DNA from: Patiria pectinifera
Lineage: Eukaryota > Echinodermata > Asteroidea > Valvatida > Asterinidae
Direction: 5' to 3'
DNA length: 64,000 nt
Assembly (NCBI GenBank): GCA_029964075.1
Contig: CM057130.1
Span: 5,890,001 to 5,954,000, forward strand
A model generated the notes under the pieces. The model saw only the letters and a list, made by a program, of their open reading frames with translations. It searched no databases and was not told the DNA's origin. Within the stretch, counting starts at the first letter, position 1, and each line of letters starts with the position of its first letter. A program made the translations under genes and the position numbers. Below, piece by piece: positions 1 through 12,400 of this stretch.

Positions 1-226
1 GATACAGATTAATTCTCATGTAATGAACTCATGTAACTTGTCATCGTGATGACTTTGAATTGTGTACATATTAATCTTGGAGGACTATTCAAAAACAAAA
101 GGACACCGAGGTGTGGGAATCTGTACACACATGCGCAGATCACACGGAGGCAAAATTCTCACGGAAGTAATATTATCACGACACACGTGAAAGAGTCTAA
201 TAATGCCTCCTTGTGTTGCTGTGTAG

Positions 227-421
227 CTGTACGTTGTCCAGCGCTACAGCATCCCGATCACGGCCTGGTGAGTCCGCCATCGTGCCTGCAGGACGGCGAG
301 ATCGAGTTCAGAGGCATCTGCGCCTACTCCTGCGATGAAGGCTACACGCTGGTTGGCTCTTCCTTGACGAATTGCCAGGCAAGCGGGGAATGGTCCAATG
401 AGAAGCCGTCTTGCAGTGAGG
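227..421 (+). CDS. Exon: sushi/CCP domain
   Basis: Phase-1 to phase-1 exon of 195 bp, with acceptor TGTGTAG before 227 and donor GTGAGA at 422. It encodes one complete CCP fold: RCPALQHPDHGLV at the start, four cysteines in CCP spacing, CDEGYTLVG in the middle, and a GEWSNEKPSC ending with the conserved W before the last Cys. Confidence 0.85.
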
Positions 422-3400
422 GTGAGACTTTCCCATTTCCAAAACGTCGGTTTTTTTGGCTTCATCTCAGAATTCAGACTGATCATTTAGAATTTTCCTA
501 ATGTCCAAATTAAATGGAAATACTGTGAAATTTGATTCGAACGTCCCAACACAAGGGTCCATTGCTGTCTTGTTCCCCGACGATGGGAAGAAAAAGAGAG
601 TGACCAGTGTCGAATGTACCAGACTGTTTGGGAGTATGATACTTTATAACGGGGTATAATTGGAAAATGGGTTATCAGAAAATCTGAAAATGTAATTAGG
701 CCGATTAGTTTGTAATGTGCGCATTCCACACAAAGAATGCAGTTCAATTCCCAAATGTAGGGAACCTTACATTTTCGCGTAATTGTTCAATTTGTAATAA
801 AAGGCACTTGGTTGTCATAAGTCATCCCAAGTCATCGCAAGTCATTACAAGCCAACCACTAGCATGTCCAAAGTCAAATCAGACAAGGCCTACATGTATT
901 CGAATAGAGTGTGACAAACACATTATTTCTGTGGCTTGACTTGTGACCTGATGTTGTGATTGACTTAGATTGTGATTGTCCGTTTCCACAACTTTGCCTT
1001 TTCACTCTTTTCTCTTTTGTAATGACCATAGTTTCCGAGGTAACTTGCCCACGGGACGTGTCCGTAGTGCTGGAGCCAGGCGAATCACACGCCGTAGTCG
1101 ACCTGCCCAAGCCGGTGCACACCTTAGACCGTCTGGAGGCCAGCGTACCAGCCGTCGGTCACCCGTTCCCTGCCGGTAGGACCACGGTCACCTACACGGC
1201 CTGGAGCAACTCCACGGAATCTTTGGCCACGTGCTCTTTTACCGTTAACGTCACAGGTATGAGTCGTATCCTCTCTGTTGTTAAACTCCACCCGTGACGT
1301 CACCCTATTGTCCTAGCGCTCCATTATTTTGCACGAATGGAGCGTTGGAGGCAATACCTCTCCATTCTTTTGGAGGGTAATAATGCCTCCATCACTCCAT
1401 TCCTACAGAATAATGGAGCGGGAAATAAAGAAACACCAAAGATGACACAATTATAGTTTTGCACAGTTGCAACTTTACTACACGTTTCTCAATGATGATT
1501 TTATGCTTACGTAAGTCAAGAACCATTTTTTTTTCTCATACAGAATTTTCTCATAGGCCCTAATCGTACCTTTACGTGAAAGTCAATAACCAATTTTTTT
1601 CTACTTATACAGTATGCTACACCGTTTCGCATATAGAATTTTATGCATTTTCTTATACAATTCAGTGTTGAGGCGAAAGTCAAGAACCATTTTTTTCTTT
1701 AACAGAATGTTTGCACAAGGTAATATTACATGTAACAATATTAACGTTTCAGTTATAATGTTTCACAGTTAAAGCAAATGTTTTGACAAGGTTGGCAGTG
1801 CAATTTATATCTCAATCTATTGTTCCTGGGTTTCAATGCCTAGCATGCAGTCCTAGAAATTCTTGATCGGCAAGAACTCATCATCCTGAAGAAATGTGTA
1901 GGTCTTTTCCATGGTGTCCAAGAAAAGTCGAGGAAAATCACAAGTTCGTGCAATGTAAATCCGGCCTGGAGCACTTGTAGTTGTTTTGCTAAAAAAAAAC
2001 ACCAAAATCTTAATCTTGCAATTTTGAGTGGTTTTAGCTCGTTCCTCCTTGTCCAATGATGAGTAATTATAGTCTCGAGTTGCGTTGGTAATGCCGTCGA
2101 CGAAGTCTGACTGGAGACTGCCCGCTAGTTTTGACCTTCTTCGTGACACTATTCACAGACTGTATAGCCAGAATTAGAAGAAAACAAAATCAGAAAATTA
2201 GTTTTTGGGGTCAAACAATAAGGCAGCATAAGTTCATATTCCTGTAAATCCACTTAAGTCTTACAAAACCGTAAAAGGCACAGGGCAGATTTGACAATTG
2301 CAAAGTGACGACACAGAAAGCTTCAAATTAGAACAAACACAATGTCTGAATAAACTTCTCGGATAATAAATTAAAGAATAAATCTTAATGTATCTGACAT
2401 TATCATGCTCAAAATACATTTAAATTTCCTGATTTTAGTAGCTGTTATTTCTACTTAACAAAAAGGGTACTTCTTACCTTTATACTCATAAATGCAAACT
2501 TCATATTCATTTGAAGTGTCGAAACGGTATTTTATATCTTCCAGGCAAAATTTGAAGCGGCCGGCAAATTATCATCCGATATATCCATGGCGCTAGTATC
2601 AGCATCGTATCAAAGACAGTTCCCTGGCACGCTATAATTCCACTGTGTCCCATGTACGGCATTATTACAACAGTCCATAATGTCTTCAGATTGAACGTGT
2701 CATCAGCACGCTAGTCAAGAACGAATGCATGGTACCTGGGTGGGGTTTAGCATTTATACCCAGTGTGACGGGGTGTCGGGTATCAAATCTCAACTTCAGA
2801 CTTGACAGTCTTGTAATCGGATGAACACGGTTTAATCTATCCATAACAAATACAAAATTTACTTTAATCAGTTGTAAAATATAAGTATGAATCAACAACA
2901 ATTTTGTTTATAATTAAAGTTAAGCAATCATTACTAATCACATAATATCAGGCAATTAACAGGATTGATGACACCAGCCTTGTCTGTGGGTCTACATGTA
3001 CATTTGTACCATTACACGCAATACCCCTATTGTCACATGTAATAAACCACAATGCACATACATGTACATTAAAAACTGTCTCTATTTTATACTTGTTTGT
3101 GTTTTTCCCCAAATCAAATACCTTAAACTTATCCCAGAACCCAAAGCATGTCCATAATAACCAAATAAAGGGATTATAAATGATGAGTTATGTGTATTTC
3201 ACTTACGACTTTGGGATGACGTACTAACAAAACATAAAAATATGGCGACTGCAAAAGCGTGACTGCAGAAAGTTCTAGATTACGGTCCAATCTAACAGCG
3301 CCCTCTATCGACGAAATATAACAAGTAATTAGTTTATCAATAAAAGAGCATTCTGACTTAACATTCCGACCCCTTAAATGTCATTTTCTACTCAATACGG

Positions 3401-6400
3401 CATTTACTACTTAATCTCAACTTTAAGCAGAATGCGACCATTTTAACAAATTGGGTGTTTCATACCTTTAAACATTGTAACATGATTATACAATTGCAAC
3501 AATAACATCATTCCAAAATATAATGGACAATTACAAATAACCTTACAAGAAACTTGGCGCTGGAACTTTAGGTTTTGACACAAGCTACAAATCTGATGCA
3601 GACCATATACATGTAGTCTACTATTCCTTATCCACTGACTCTAAGAGACACAACTTCTGCACTGGCCTAGTCAGAATGGATGACTTGGTTTTAACTTTGA
3701 CCACTCTTACAAGCTGGTCCTTCCCAGGGTAAGTTTCAAGAACACGCCCAAGAAGCCATTTGTTTCTAGGGAGGTCATTGTCGACAATAAGTACTAAGTC
3801 GCCAACCATGATGTTCCCTTTGGGCTCAAGCCATTTCTGTCTCTTCTGAAGGGTGGGGAGGTATTCTCGGATCCACCTTCTCCAGAATACATCAGCAAGG
3901 TATTGTGCTTGCTTCCATCTTCTCCGTGTGTACATCTCCTTTTTGTCGAATTCACCAAGGGAATGGGGTGCACCACGAAGAAGTAGTAGGTGATTTGGTG
4001 TGAGTGGCTCCAAGTCATTGATGTCGTCTGAAACGGTGGTAATCGGCCTGTTGTTAATGATACATTCGACTAGACACATTACAGTTGACAAGGTTTCATC
4101 GCTTACTACTTGCTCTGTCAACAGTGAACTCAACAGTCTGCGTGTCGACCTTATTTGTCTTTCCCATACGCCTCCCATGTGGGAAGCGGTCGGGGGGTTG
4201 AACTTCCACTGGATTCCCTTCTTTAGAAGGCACTTGTCAACCTTCTCTTGACTCAACCCTTTCCAGGCTTCCTTGAGCTCACGCTCAGCCCCAATGAAAT
4301 TAGAGCCATTGTCAGACCTCAGCTCTATTGGTTGTCCTCGCCGACAGATAAATCTCTGCATGCCGTTTATGAAGGAATCAGTATCTAATGTGTGCAGAAC
4401 TTCAATGTGTACCGCTCGAGATGTTAGACATGTGAATATGCAACCGTATCGTTTGATCTGATTTCTACCCTGTTTCACCAGAAATGGTCCAAAACAGTTG
4501 ACTCCAACAAATGAGAATGGTGGTCTGCCTGGGGTAACTCTGTCAGATGGTAAGTCTGCCATCTTTTGCTGGACCGGAACTGCAGATCTTCGTCTACACT
4601 CGAAGCAATTGCTCAAAACTCTACGCAGCATAGATCTAGCCTTGATGATCCAGAATCTTTGTCGTATCAGTGACAGAACATACTCCCTCCCAGAATGACC
4701 AGATTCCAGATGGTAGTGCTTCATGATGAGAGAGACCACATGGTTGCCCTTTGGCAATATGGGTGGATGATTTGACATATTCCCCGGGGCATTCCGCAAT
4801 CGTCCCCCAACTCTGATGATGCCGTCGTCTGTCAGGATAGGATCCAACTTGTACAGTTGACCTTTCTTCTTCATTTCAGCCTTCAGCTTCTGAACCTTAT
4901 CTTCACCTTTCTTCAAGTGGCTGAACTCCTCTTGAAATGACTGGGCTTGAATGTATCTTATGATAGAAGCCTCTGCCCTAGCTAGGTCGTTTGTTGTCAG
5001 TGTCTTCATGTCTTGTACGGCCGGTTGCTTTCTGATTCTTCTTAGCAGACTGTCAGGCACTCGCATAATCCATGCAACACTTCTTTTCAGCTCATACCAT
5101 GAGGAGTGCCTGGCTATCAATCTGTCGGTTGGATTAGCTGAATCTTTACGCTCGGTGGCGTACACGGTGACTATCTCCTTCTCAGGCTTTACTTCTGGAT
5201 CGTTATCGTTAAGGGTTGTCGAGATTGGTAAACTTGGCCACAGGTGGCCATCTTGGCGCAAGAATTCAGGACCAATCAACCACTTCTGGTTGGCCAGCAG
5301 CTCATCCGCCATTTGTCCTCTCGTGACAATGTCTGCCGGATTTAGCCCGCTTTCCACATGGCGCCACTGATGAGAACTTGACTGGTTCCGGATGACAGCT
5401 ACTCTGTTCGCCACAAAGGTGTGGAAACGCTTCTCTTCGTTATTGATGTATCGAAGCACTATTGTGCTATCAGTCCAGAAGACTGATTCTTCCAAAGGTA
5501 GGTCTAACTCCTTCTTGATCATTGCATCTAGCCTCACAGAGAGTGTTGCAGCTGTCAGCTCGAGCCTTGGTATCGTAACCTTTTTTAAAGGTGCCAGATG
5601 TGACTTTGACAACAGCAGACATGTGTGACTAAGGCCTGCAGAATTCACCATACGAAGGTAAGTTACAGCTCCGTACGCTGCCTCAGACGCATCGGAAAAG
5701 TGATGTAACTGATAACTGACACCATCCTTGTACCCATAAGGCTTGATACATCGGTTTATCCGCAGTTGTTCGAGTTTTCCCAAGTCCTGTTTCCAGCGTT
5801 GCCATTCCTCTCTGTGTCGTGACGGCAGTGCTTCGTCCCAACCCAACTTCTTCCTGCTTAAGTCTTGGACGATCCTTTTAGCCAACAAGGTGAAGGGACT
5901 AACAAATCCATGCGGGTCATAGATGGAGGATACAATACTTAGCAACCCCCTCCTTGTCAAGGGTTTCTCCTTCTGACTCACTTTATATCCAAAGCAATCA
6001 GTCTCGACATCCCACTGCATACCCAAGGCCCTCTCCGTAGGTAGAGCTTCATGATTCAGGTCTAGCCCCCTGATACCCACAGCTCTATCTTCTTGTGGGA
6101 TAGACTAAAGAACTTCAGGGCTGTTACTCAACCACTTCGTTAATAGAAAACCACCTCTGGACAGAAGTTCTCGCAACTCTCGAGAAACACGGATAGCCTC
6201 AGCTTCAGTTGCTAGTGAGACTAGGCAGTCGTCGACGTAGAAACTGCGCTTGACGCAGCCAACTGTGTCTGGATGGAAATCTTGACGGTTGTCTTCTGCA
6301 GTACGTCGTAATGCAAAGGAACAGCAACTGGGACTCCATGTCCCACCGAATGGGTGTGCAGTCATCCTGTGCACAGCCGGTTCAAGTGAAGTATCTCCGT

Positions 6401-9400
6401 CGGGCCACCAAAAGTAACGCAAGACGTCTCGGTTTTCTGGAGACACTCTGACCTGGTGGAACATGGCGCGAATGTCTGCCAAAACTGCCACTTGCTCTTG
6501 TCGAAAGCGCAGGAGTACGCCCAACAATTTATTTGTCAGGTCTGGCCCACTGATTGTCTGCGTGTTCAAGGACTGACCATGGTGTTTAGCGGCACAATCG
6601 AAGACGATCCGCATCTTCCCTTGTTTACCCGAATCGAGTACCGGATGATGTGGTAGATACCATATGGCTGCATCTGCTACACAGTCATCTCCTACAACTA
6701 CCTCAGCATATCCATTATCTACCAACTCCTTCATGCCTTGTGTATAGCGTGACTTCAACTGACAGTCCCTCTCCAGACGTCTGCCCAATGAAGTTAGGCG
6801 TTGCTCTGCGACCATTCGATTATCAGCAAGCCTTGGCGGGTTGTTCTTGAAGGGTATTGGCAATTCATAATGCCCATCTTTCAGGCAAACAGTCTTCTCC
6901 CACAATGCAATTGCTCTCTTGTCTTGGACTGACATGCCCTTGTCATCATCATACAGTGACTCAGCAGCATCCAATTTCCAGAATCTCTGAAGCTGTTGCT
7001 CAAGAGTGTCATCAACTGCCACATAGCTTGACGTGACCGCAGCCCTTCTGGACATTCCTAATGGCCCATTTAAGGACCATCCAAGCCGAGTTCTGGTAGC
7101 ATAGGGTGCCTTTGTTTCACCACATCTCACTTCCAATGGTACGAGAGCCTCTGGCGAGTCTTGACCAATCAATAGATGTACCTTTCCTTTCTCAACTTGG
7201 GGGATGCTGATGTCTTGCAGATGTGGCCATTTCTTGATGTCTTCTGGCTCAGCTATGTTGTCATCATTAATCGGGAGTGAGTGCCGTGTATAGACCTTAT
7301 CCAGATTAACTGCCTCTTGTTGGTCGAAACTGTTCACCACTAAGCTGACGACGGTTGTTTCAGTCTTTACCTTTGCCTTTGTCATTGTCGTTAGGGTCAA
7401 AGATTGCCTTTTACCCTCAATGTTCAGTTGAGATGCAAGTTCCTCTGTACAGAAACTGCTTGTGGAACCATTGTCAAGAAGAGCATAAGTGTCGATACTA
7501 CAATCGCTTTCTACTGCCCTGACCTTCACTGCAACAATGGGTAGGGCGACTCTGTACACCCCGACCCCTGTGACGCAAGAAGTGCCGAGATCCGTCTCAG
7601 TGAAGCTACTTTGCGCTGTTGCCTCCAGCCCAGCTGGTCTAGCATCTCCAACACTAGACGACGGTGTCTGTTTTAATGGATGCAAGAACTTTGTGTGTCT
7701 TTTACCGCAACCTGTAACAGAACAAACTCTATGCAAACTACATGCACTTGAAACATGTCCTGGCCTTAAACAATTGTAACATAATCTTTCGGCTTTGGCA
7801 AAGTTAAACCGCTCTTCTGGTGTTTTACCCTTGAATTCAGAACAACCAAACAGTGTATGGTTACCCTTACACATAACACATGTTACATGTTCATACATCT
7901 TGCTATTTGTTACCAATGCATAGCTAGATTTGTCTGGTCTGGTTACTTTAGGCCTCATCTCTGGTTTTTGTGGCTTATATGCACTTACATGTAAATTACC
8001 ATATACAGGATCATTGGCCTCCTGGGCTGCATCTTCAACAAACTCAACCAAATTAACAATCATAGGAGACTTGTCACTCTTTCTAAACCCCCTTACATGT
8101 TTTATCCAGCGATTACGCAAATAACTGGGCAGCTTCTCTACAAGTTTGACCATTACACCCTGGGTTCCTATTTCCTGGGTATACCCCATTGTGTCCAACG
8201 TTTCCTTACAAACTTTGAGGTCATCAGCATATTCTCTTAGCCCTACTTTATCATGGGAAGCCAAGGGCGCACCTTTGGTTACCTTATTTACCCACGCCTC
8301 AGCTATGACATAATCACTGCCAAAACGTTCTTTGAGAAGTGCCTTCGCCCTCTGGTAACCAACATCTGGCTGCATTATTGCACAACACTCTATGATCTTC
8401 CTTGCTTTTCCGGTACAGTACTTCAGAAGCCTTATTAGCTTAGCACTGTCATCAATATCTGCATTGTCTACACTGTTCTCGAATGCACGCAGAAAGGTCC
8501 AGTATTGTAGTGGGTTGCCATCAAAGGTTGGTAACTCTGCTCTCGGAAGTTGCATCGTTGCTAGCAAGCACCGCTGCTGTTGTTGGCCCCTTTTTACCAA
8601 TTCCAGGAGCGAGGCTTTTTTTTCCGGGTTGTCATCATCCGTTGGGGTTGTCTTGGGTTTGTCCACGGAGGGCTCTTCGTTCTTCGGTGTCGTATTTGAC
8701 GGGCTATCCACAGGGGAGTAACCTGTTTCCTTCTGGGGTGTCTGCTCATCCCCTGCCTCGGGGATACTGTCCTTTGATGACTCCTGCTTGTCACTCAGTG
8801 CTGGTGATGGTGTCGAATTTGGGGGTGTCATATGAAGACAGTCTTCATCGATGGCGTAAACTATTTCTTCCACCTTAGCCATGTCCATCTTGGTCTTGAT
8901 TGCGAGCTCTTGCTTTCTTTGACGCAATTTCAGCTCTTCCAGCTCTATCGCCTGCATCTCTCGTAGGCTTGCTGCCTCTGCTTCAAGCGCTGCCATCTTG
9001 GCGACGAGCCTCTTCCTGGTTCTACCAAGTGACGACTTCGTGGTGCTCGTCCTTGACGATAACTGACTGGCGGAGTCCTCTGGACGTACTAACTCCCCCT
9101 GCCTTTCACCATCTCCACATGTTGAGTCACCATCATGGTGCTTGACGCTGTGCTCACCACTACTAACTACGCTCATGTTGTCGGCGTACATGTATCTTCT
9201 AAGATCCCAGTCATTAAACTCATGTGACGGGGTGTCGGGTATCAAATCTCAACTTCAGACTTGACAGTCTTGTAATCGGGTGAACACGGTTTAATCTATC
9301 CATAACAAATACAAAATTTACTTTAATCAGTTGTAAAATATAAGTATGAATCAACAACAATTTTGTTTATAATTAAAGTTAAGCAATCATTACTAATCAC

Positions 9401-12400
9401 ATAATATCAGGCAATTAACAGGATTGATGACACCAGCCTTGTCTGTGGGTCTACATGTACATTTGTACCATTACACGCAATACCCCTATTGTCACATGTA
9501 ATAAACCACAATGCACATACATGTACATTAAAAACTGTCTCTATTTTATACTTGTTTGTGTTTTTCCCCAAATCAAATACCTTAAACTTATCCCAGAACC
9601 CAAAGCATGTCCATAATAACCAAATAAAGGGATTATAAATGATGAGTTATGTGTATTTCACTTACGACTTTGGGATGACGTACTAACAAAACATAAAAAT
9701 ATGGCGACTGCAAAAGCGTGACTGCAGAAAGTTCTAGATTACGGTCCAATCTAACAGCGCCCTCTATCGACGAAATATAACAAGTAATTAGTTTATCAAT
9801 AAAAGAGCATTCTGACTTAACACCCAGCGCGCCTGGAATCCAGCATTGTATTGGTTACGTAAGAACATATGTTAGCATACTATTCGCTGAACAATTCTGT
9901 ACAATTCCATTTATACCAATGCATTTTACAGTTACGCAATAAGACAAAGCTTGTGTCTTTGAATGAAACAAAGTCGCTCCATTCGTGCAAAATAATGGAG
10001 CGCTAGAAACAATAGGGGGACGTCACGGGTGGAGTTTAAGTCGGATAATGTCGCTTGGTAAGAATCGCGTACCTCGGGCATTATCCTTTACATATTTGCC
10101 AGGTTTGCAACATTGCTAATGTTGCAAGCATTATGATTTTGGAGTGATCCCTGGCTACTTGGCATACGAGGGTTATGGCTTCTAACAAGCACCCTTGAAC
10201 AAGGATCTTGACAAACTGGGCAAGTGCCAACATAGGGCTGGATTGATCCGTTAGTAGAGCTCAGGTACGGTGTTAGGGAGGTCGCAGGTTCAAACCCCCC
10301 TCCAGTCAATTTCATAATTTTACGACAGGGTCTAATTTTAATGGCAGTTGCCCAGCATTACAAGGCCAAAAGTATTTGAAACGTTAAGGGCTACTTGAAT
10401 AAAGACAATTATAGTATAGATAGGAACAAGTGATGCTTGCTGCGCTCCTGTACCCCAGTCAAAATCGGCAGGGGGAGTTCAGTTTATCGGTGTCATTTTG
10501 TTTTCCATTTCATCTTTGACATCTTCAGATGAGGAACCTCCAGTCTTCGAGTTCTGCCCGGAGTCCTTCACCGTGAACACCCAGGAGCAGTACCCGGAGA
10601 TCGAGTGGGAACCCCCGGTGGCCACCGACAACGTCGCGGTGGTGGGGAACAACACCTTGATCGTGAGTCAACACATTTTCAAACCTCATATGCAAACACA
10701 CATTCTTTGCCAAAATAGTCCTTTCGGTCAAAATAATAAAGTGACTGTTTTCAACAGTAAAGAATTCCCAGCCTACATGAAGCAGGATTGACTGGCTGGG
10801 ACTGTTTAAGCAACTTGATACAGCTATGCTTTGACTCCGATGAGTGATTATAAAACAGCTGTGATCCACAACTTGCCTGCTTTGTCTGTTGACACAGTTT
10901 GACTAGTCACAGTGCTTGCTTGACATAATTGTGATCTGACTGCTGGTGACTAGCCTTGGTTAAAAGTATGGCAGGGCAAGTGGAAGTGAATTTTGACTTA
11001 ACTTGTTTGCCTTTTGTATTATAGATTCGGGGGGGGGGGGGGTTTCTGGTGATGAATTTGGATGGATAAAAAAAGAAATTTAGAGAAATCCATTTGTATT
11101 AAAACAAAACTGAGCAAACATTTACAAACTTGGGGAACTACAACGAATCACTCACTCGTTGGACCTTGTTCTCTTGCTTGTCGTGTAGTCACCGGAAGGC
11201 CGTTTCACGTGGGGCACGTACACCGTCCTGACCGACGTCCGCGATGCGGCAGGAAATTCAGCCACCTGCAAGTTCAGCATATCCATCCAGAGTAGGTATT
11301 ATATTTGTGTATTTTATTTCATTCTATTAATTTTGTTTTAATTCCAATTTCACGTTCTGTTTTGAATTCTTCTTCCTCTCTACAAAACAGCCGTCGAGTG
11401 CGGCAAACCGAACGGCCCGCTGAACGGGGAGAGCGGCTGCTCTGATTGGATGTTCGGCAAGATCTGTGAGCCCCGCTGCAACCAGTCATATTACTTCTTT
11501 GACGGACCCCCGGAAAACGTGTACCTGTGCGGCTTCTTTGGCGCGTGGTCGCCTTCGCGGGAGGTACCAGACTGCAGTCGTAAGTATTACTGATGCAATA
11601 CATGTATTCAATCAATATCAAAACACCAGTTTTGCAATGAAAATGTGTATGAATTATTTCTATTTAACATTCATTTCAAATAAGATAATGTCAATATGCT
11701 ATTTTCCTGATTTAATAGCTTACAGTTACCTCGGCAACCAGACAACTTGCCCGACTGGTACCGAGTTGAAGTCGTTCACAGCGCTTGAAGACCCTGTGTG
11801 CAGTAAGTAAAATTGTATTTTCATTGTATTTTCATTTCATTGTTTAATTTTACTGAAGTGCAACGATTCGCAATATTTGCTTCAAAATGGTACACTTCTG
11901 TAGCTCCTTTCATAAGCACACGTCAGGACCAACGGATATTAAAACTCATAGTCACCAATTACTGAAGTACATGCAATAAGTAAAGCAGACACCGAAGTCA
12001 CAGGCCAGTTATACCATACGAATTTATACTGCTGTAATATATATTTTTTTTGTTTAAATGACAAATTTTAGTTAAGTAAACAAAATGTTACAGTCAAGTC
12101 CATTGAAGTATACCAGGAAATGTATCGAGGAGCAAAAGCATTAAATCTCCACCAAAATGTGTTTCTCAACAGTTGCTTGCCCTCGTGGTATGTACTACTC
12201 GGCCGCAGCGGGCTCGACGCCCTCGTGTCTGCCGTGTGCCACGGGGACCTATCAGGGGGGATTCGGTCAGGAGTCCTGCGTGTCCTGCCCGGCCGGTCAA
12301 ACCACCGCCACGGAAGCCGCCATAAGCAGCAGCGAATGCTTCCTCATTGATGGTAATGACGACAAAGCCTTTTCAGCGGACTACACCAATGCCTTATCAA

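Larger units (their letters stand above)
2764..9822 (-). mobile_element. BEL/Pao LTR retrotransposon, full length, minus strand
   Basis: 7059 bp with two 600-bp LTRs, 5-bp CCCAG duplications, and gag-pol reading frames on the minus strand in BEL/Pao order: DUF1759-type gag, zinc knuckles, DUF1758-type aspartic protease, reverse transcriptase with YVDD, A17/RNase H-like region, integrase and DUF5641-like C-terminus. The LTRs differ at one position (2821 versus 9280), so the insertion is young. Its polyprotein is interrupted by one in-frame TAG at 6105-6107, and the integrase lacks the first expected catalytic Asp. No env-like frame was seen. No canonical tRNA primer-binding site was recognised next to the 5' LTR (minus-strand reading from 9222). 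Confidence 0.95.
1285..10035. mobile_element. TTAA-flanked inverted-repeat element, split by a nested BEL retrotransposon
   Basis: Terminal inverted repeats of about 60 bp (1285-1344 and 9975-10035) begin ACTCCACCCGTGACGT and are nearly identical, with only a few differences. TTAA sits immediately outside both ends (1281-1284 and 10036-10039), as expected for a 4-bp TTAA target duplication. Without the BEL insertion the element would be about 1.7 kb. TTAA targets are used by piggyBac and Kolobok-type DNA transposons; no transposase was recognised inside, so it looks non-autonomous. It lies in an intron of the HYR gene. Confidence 0.75.

Noticed and set aside
8392..8878. Several plus-strand frames over the BEL element
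   Set aside because: They are shadows of the minus-strand gag-pol frame.
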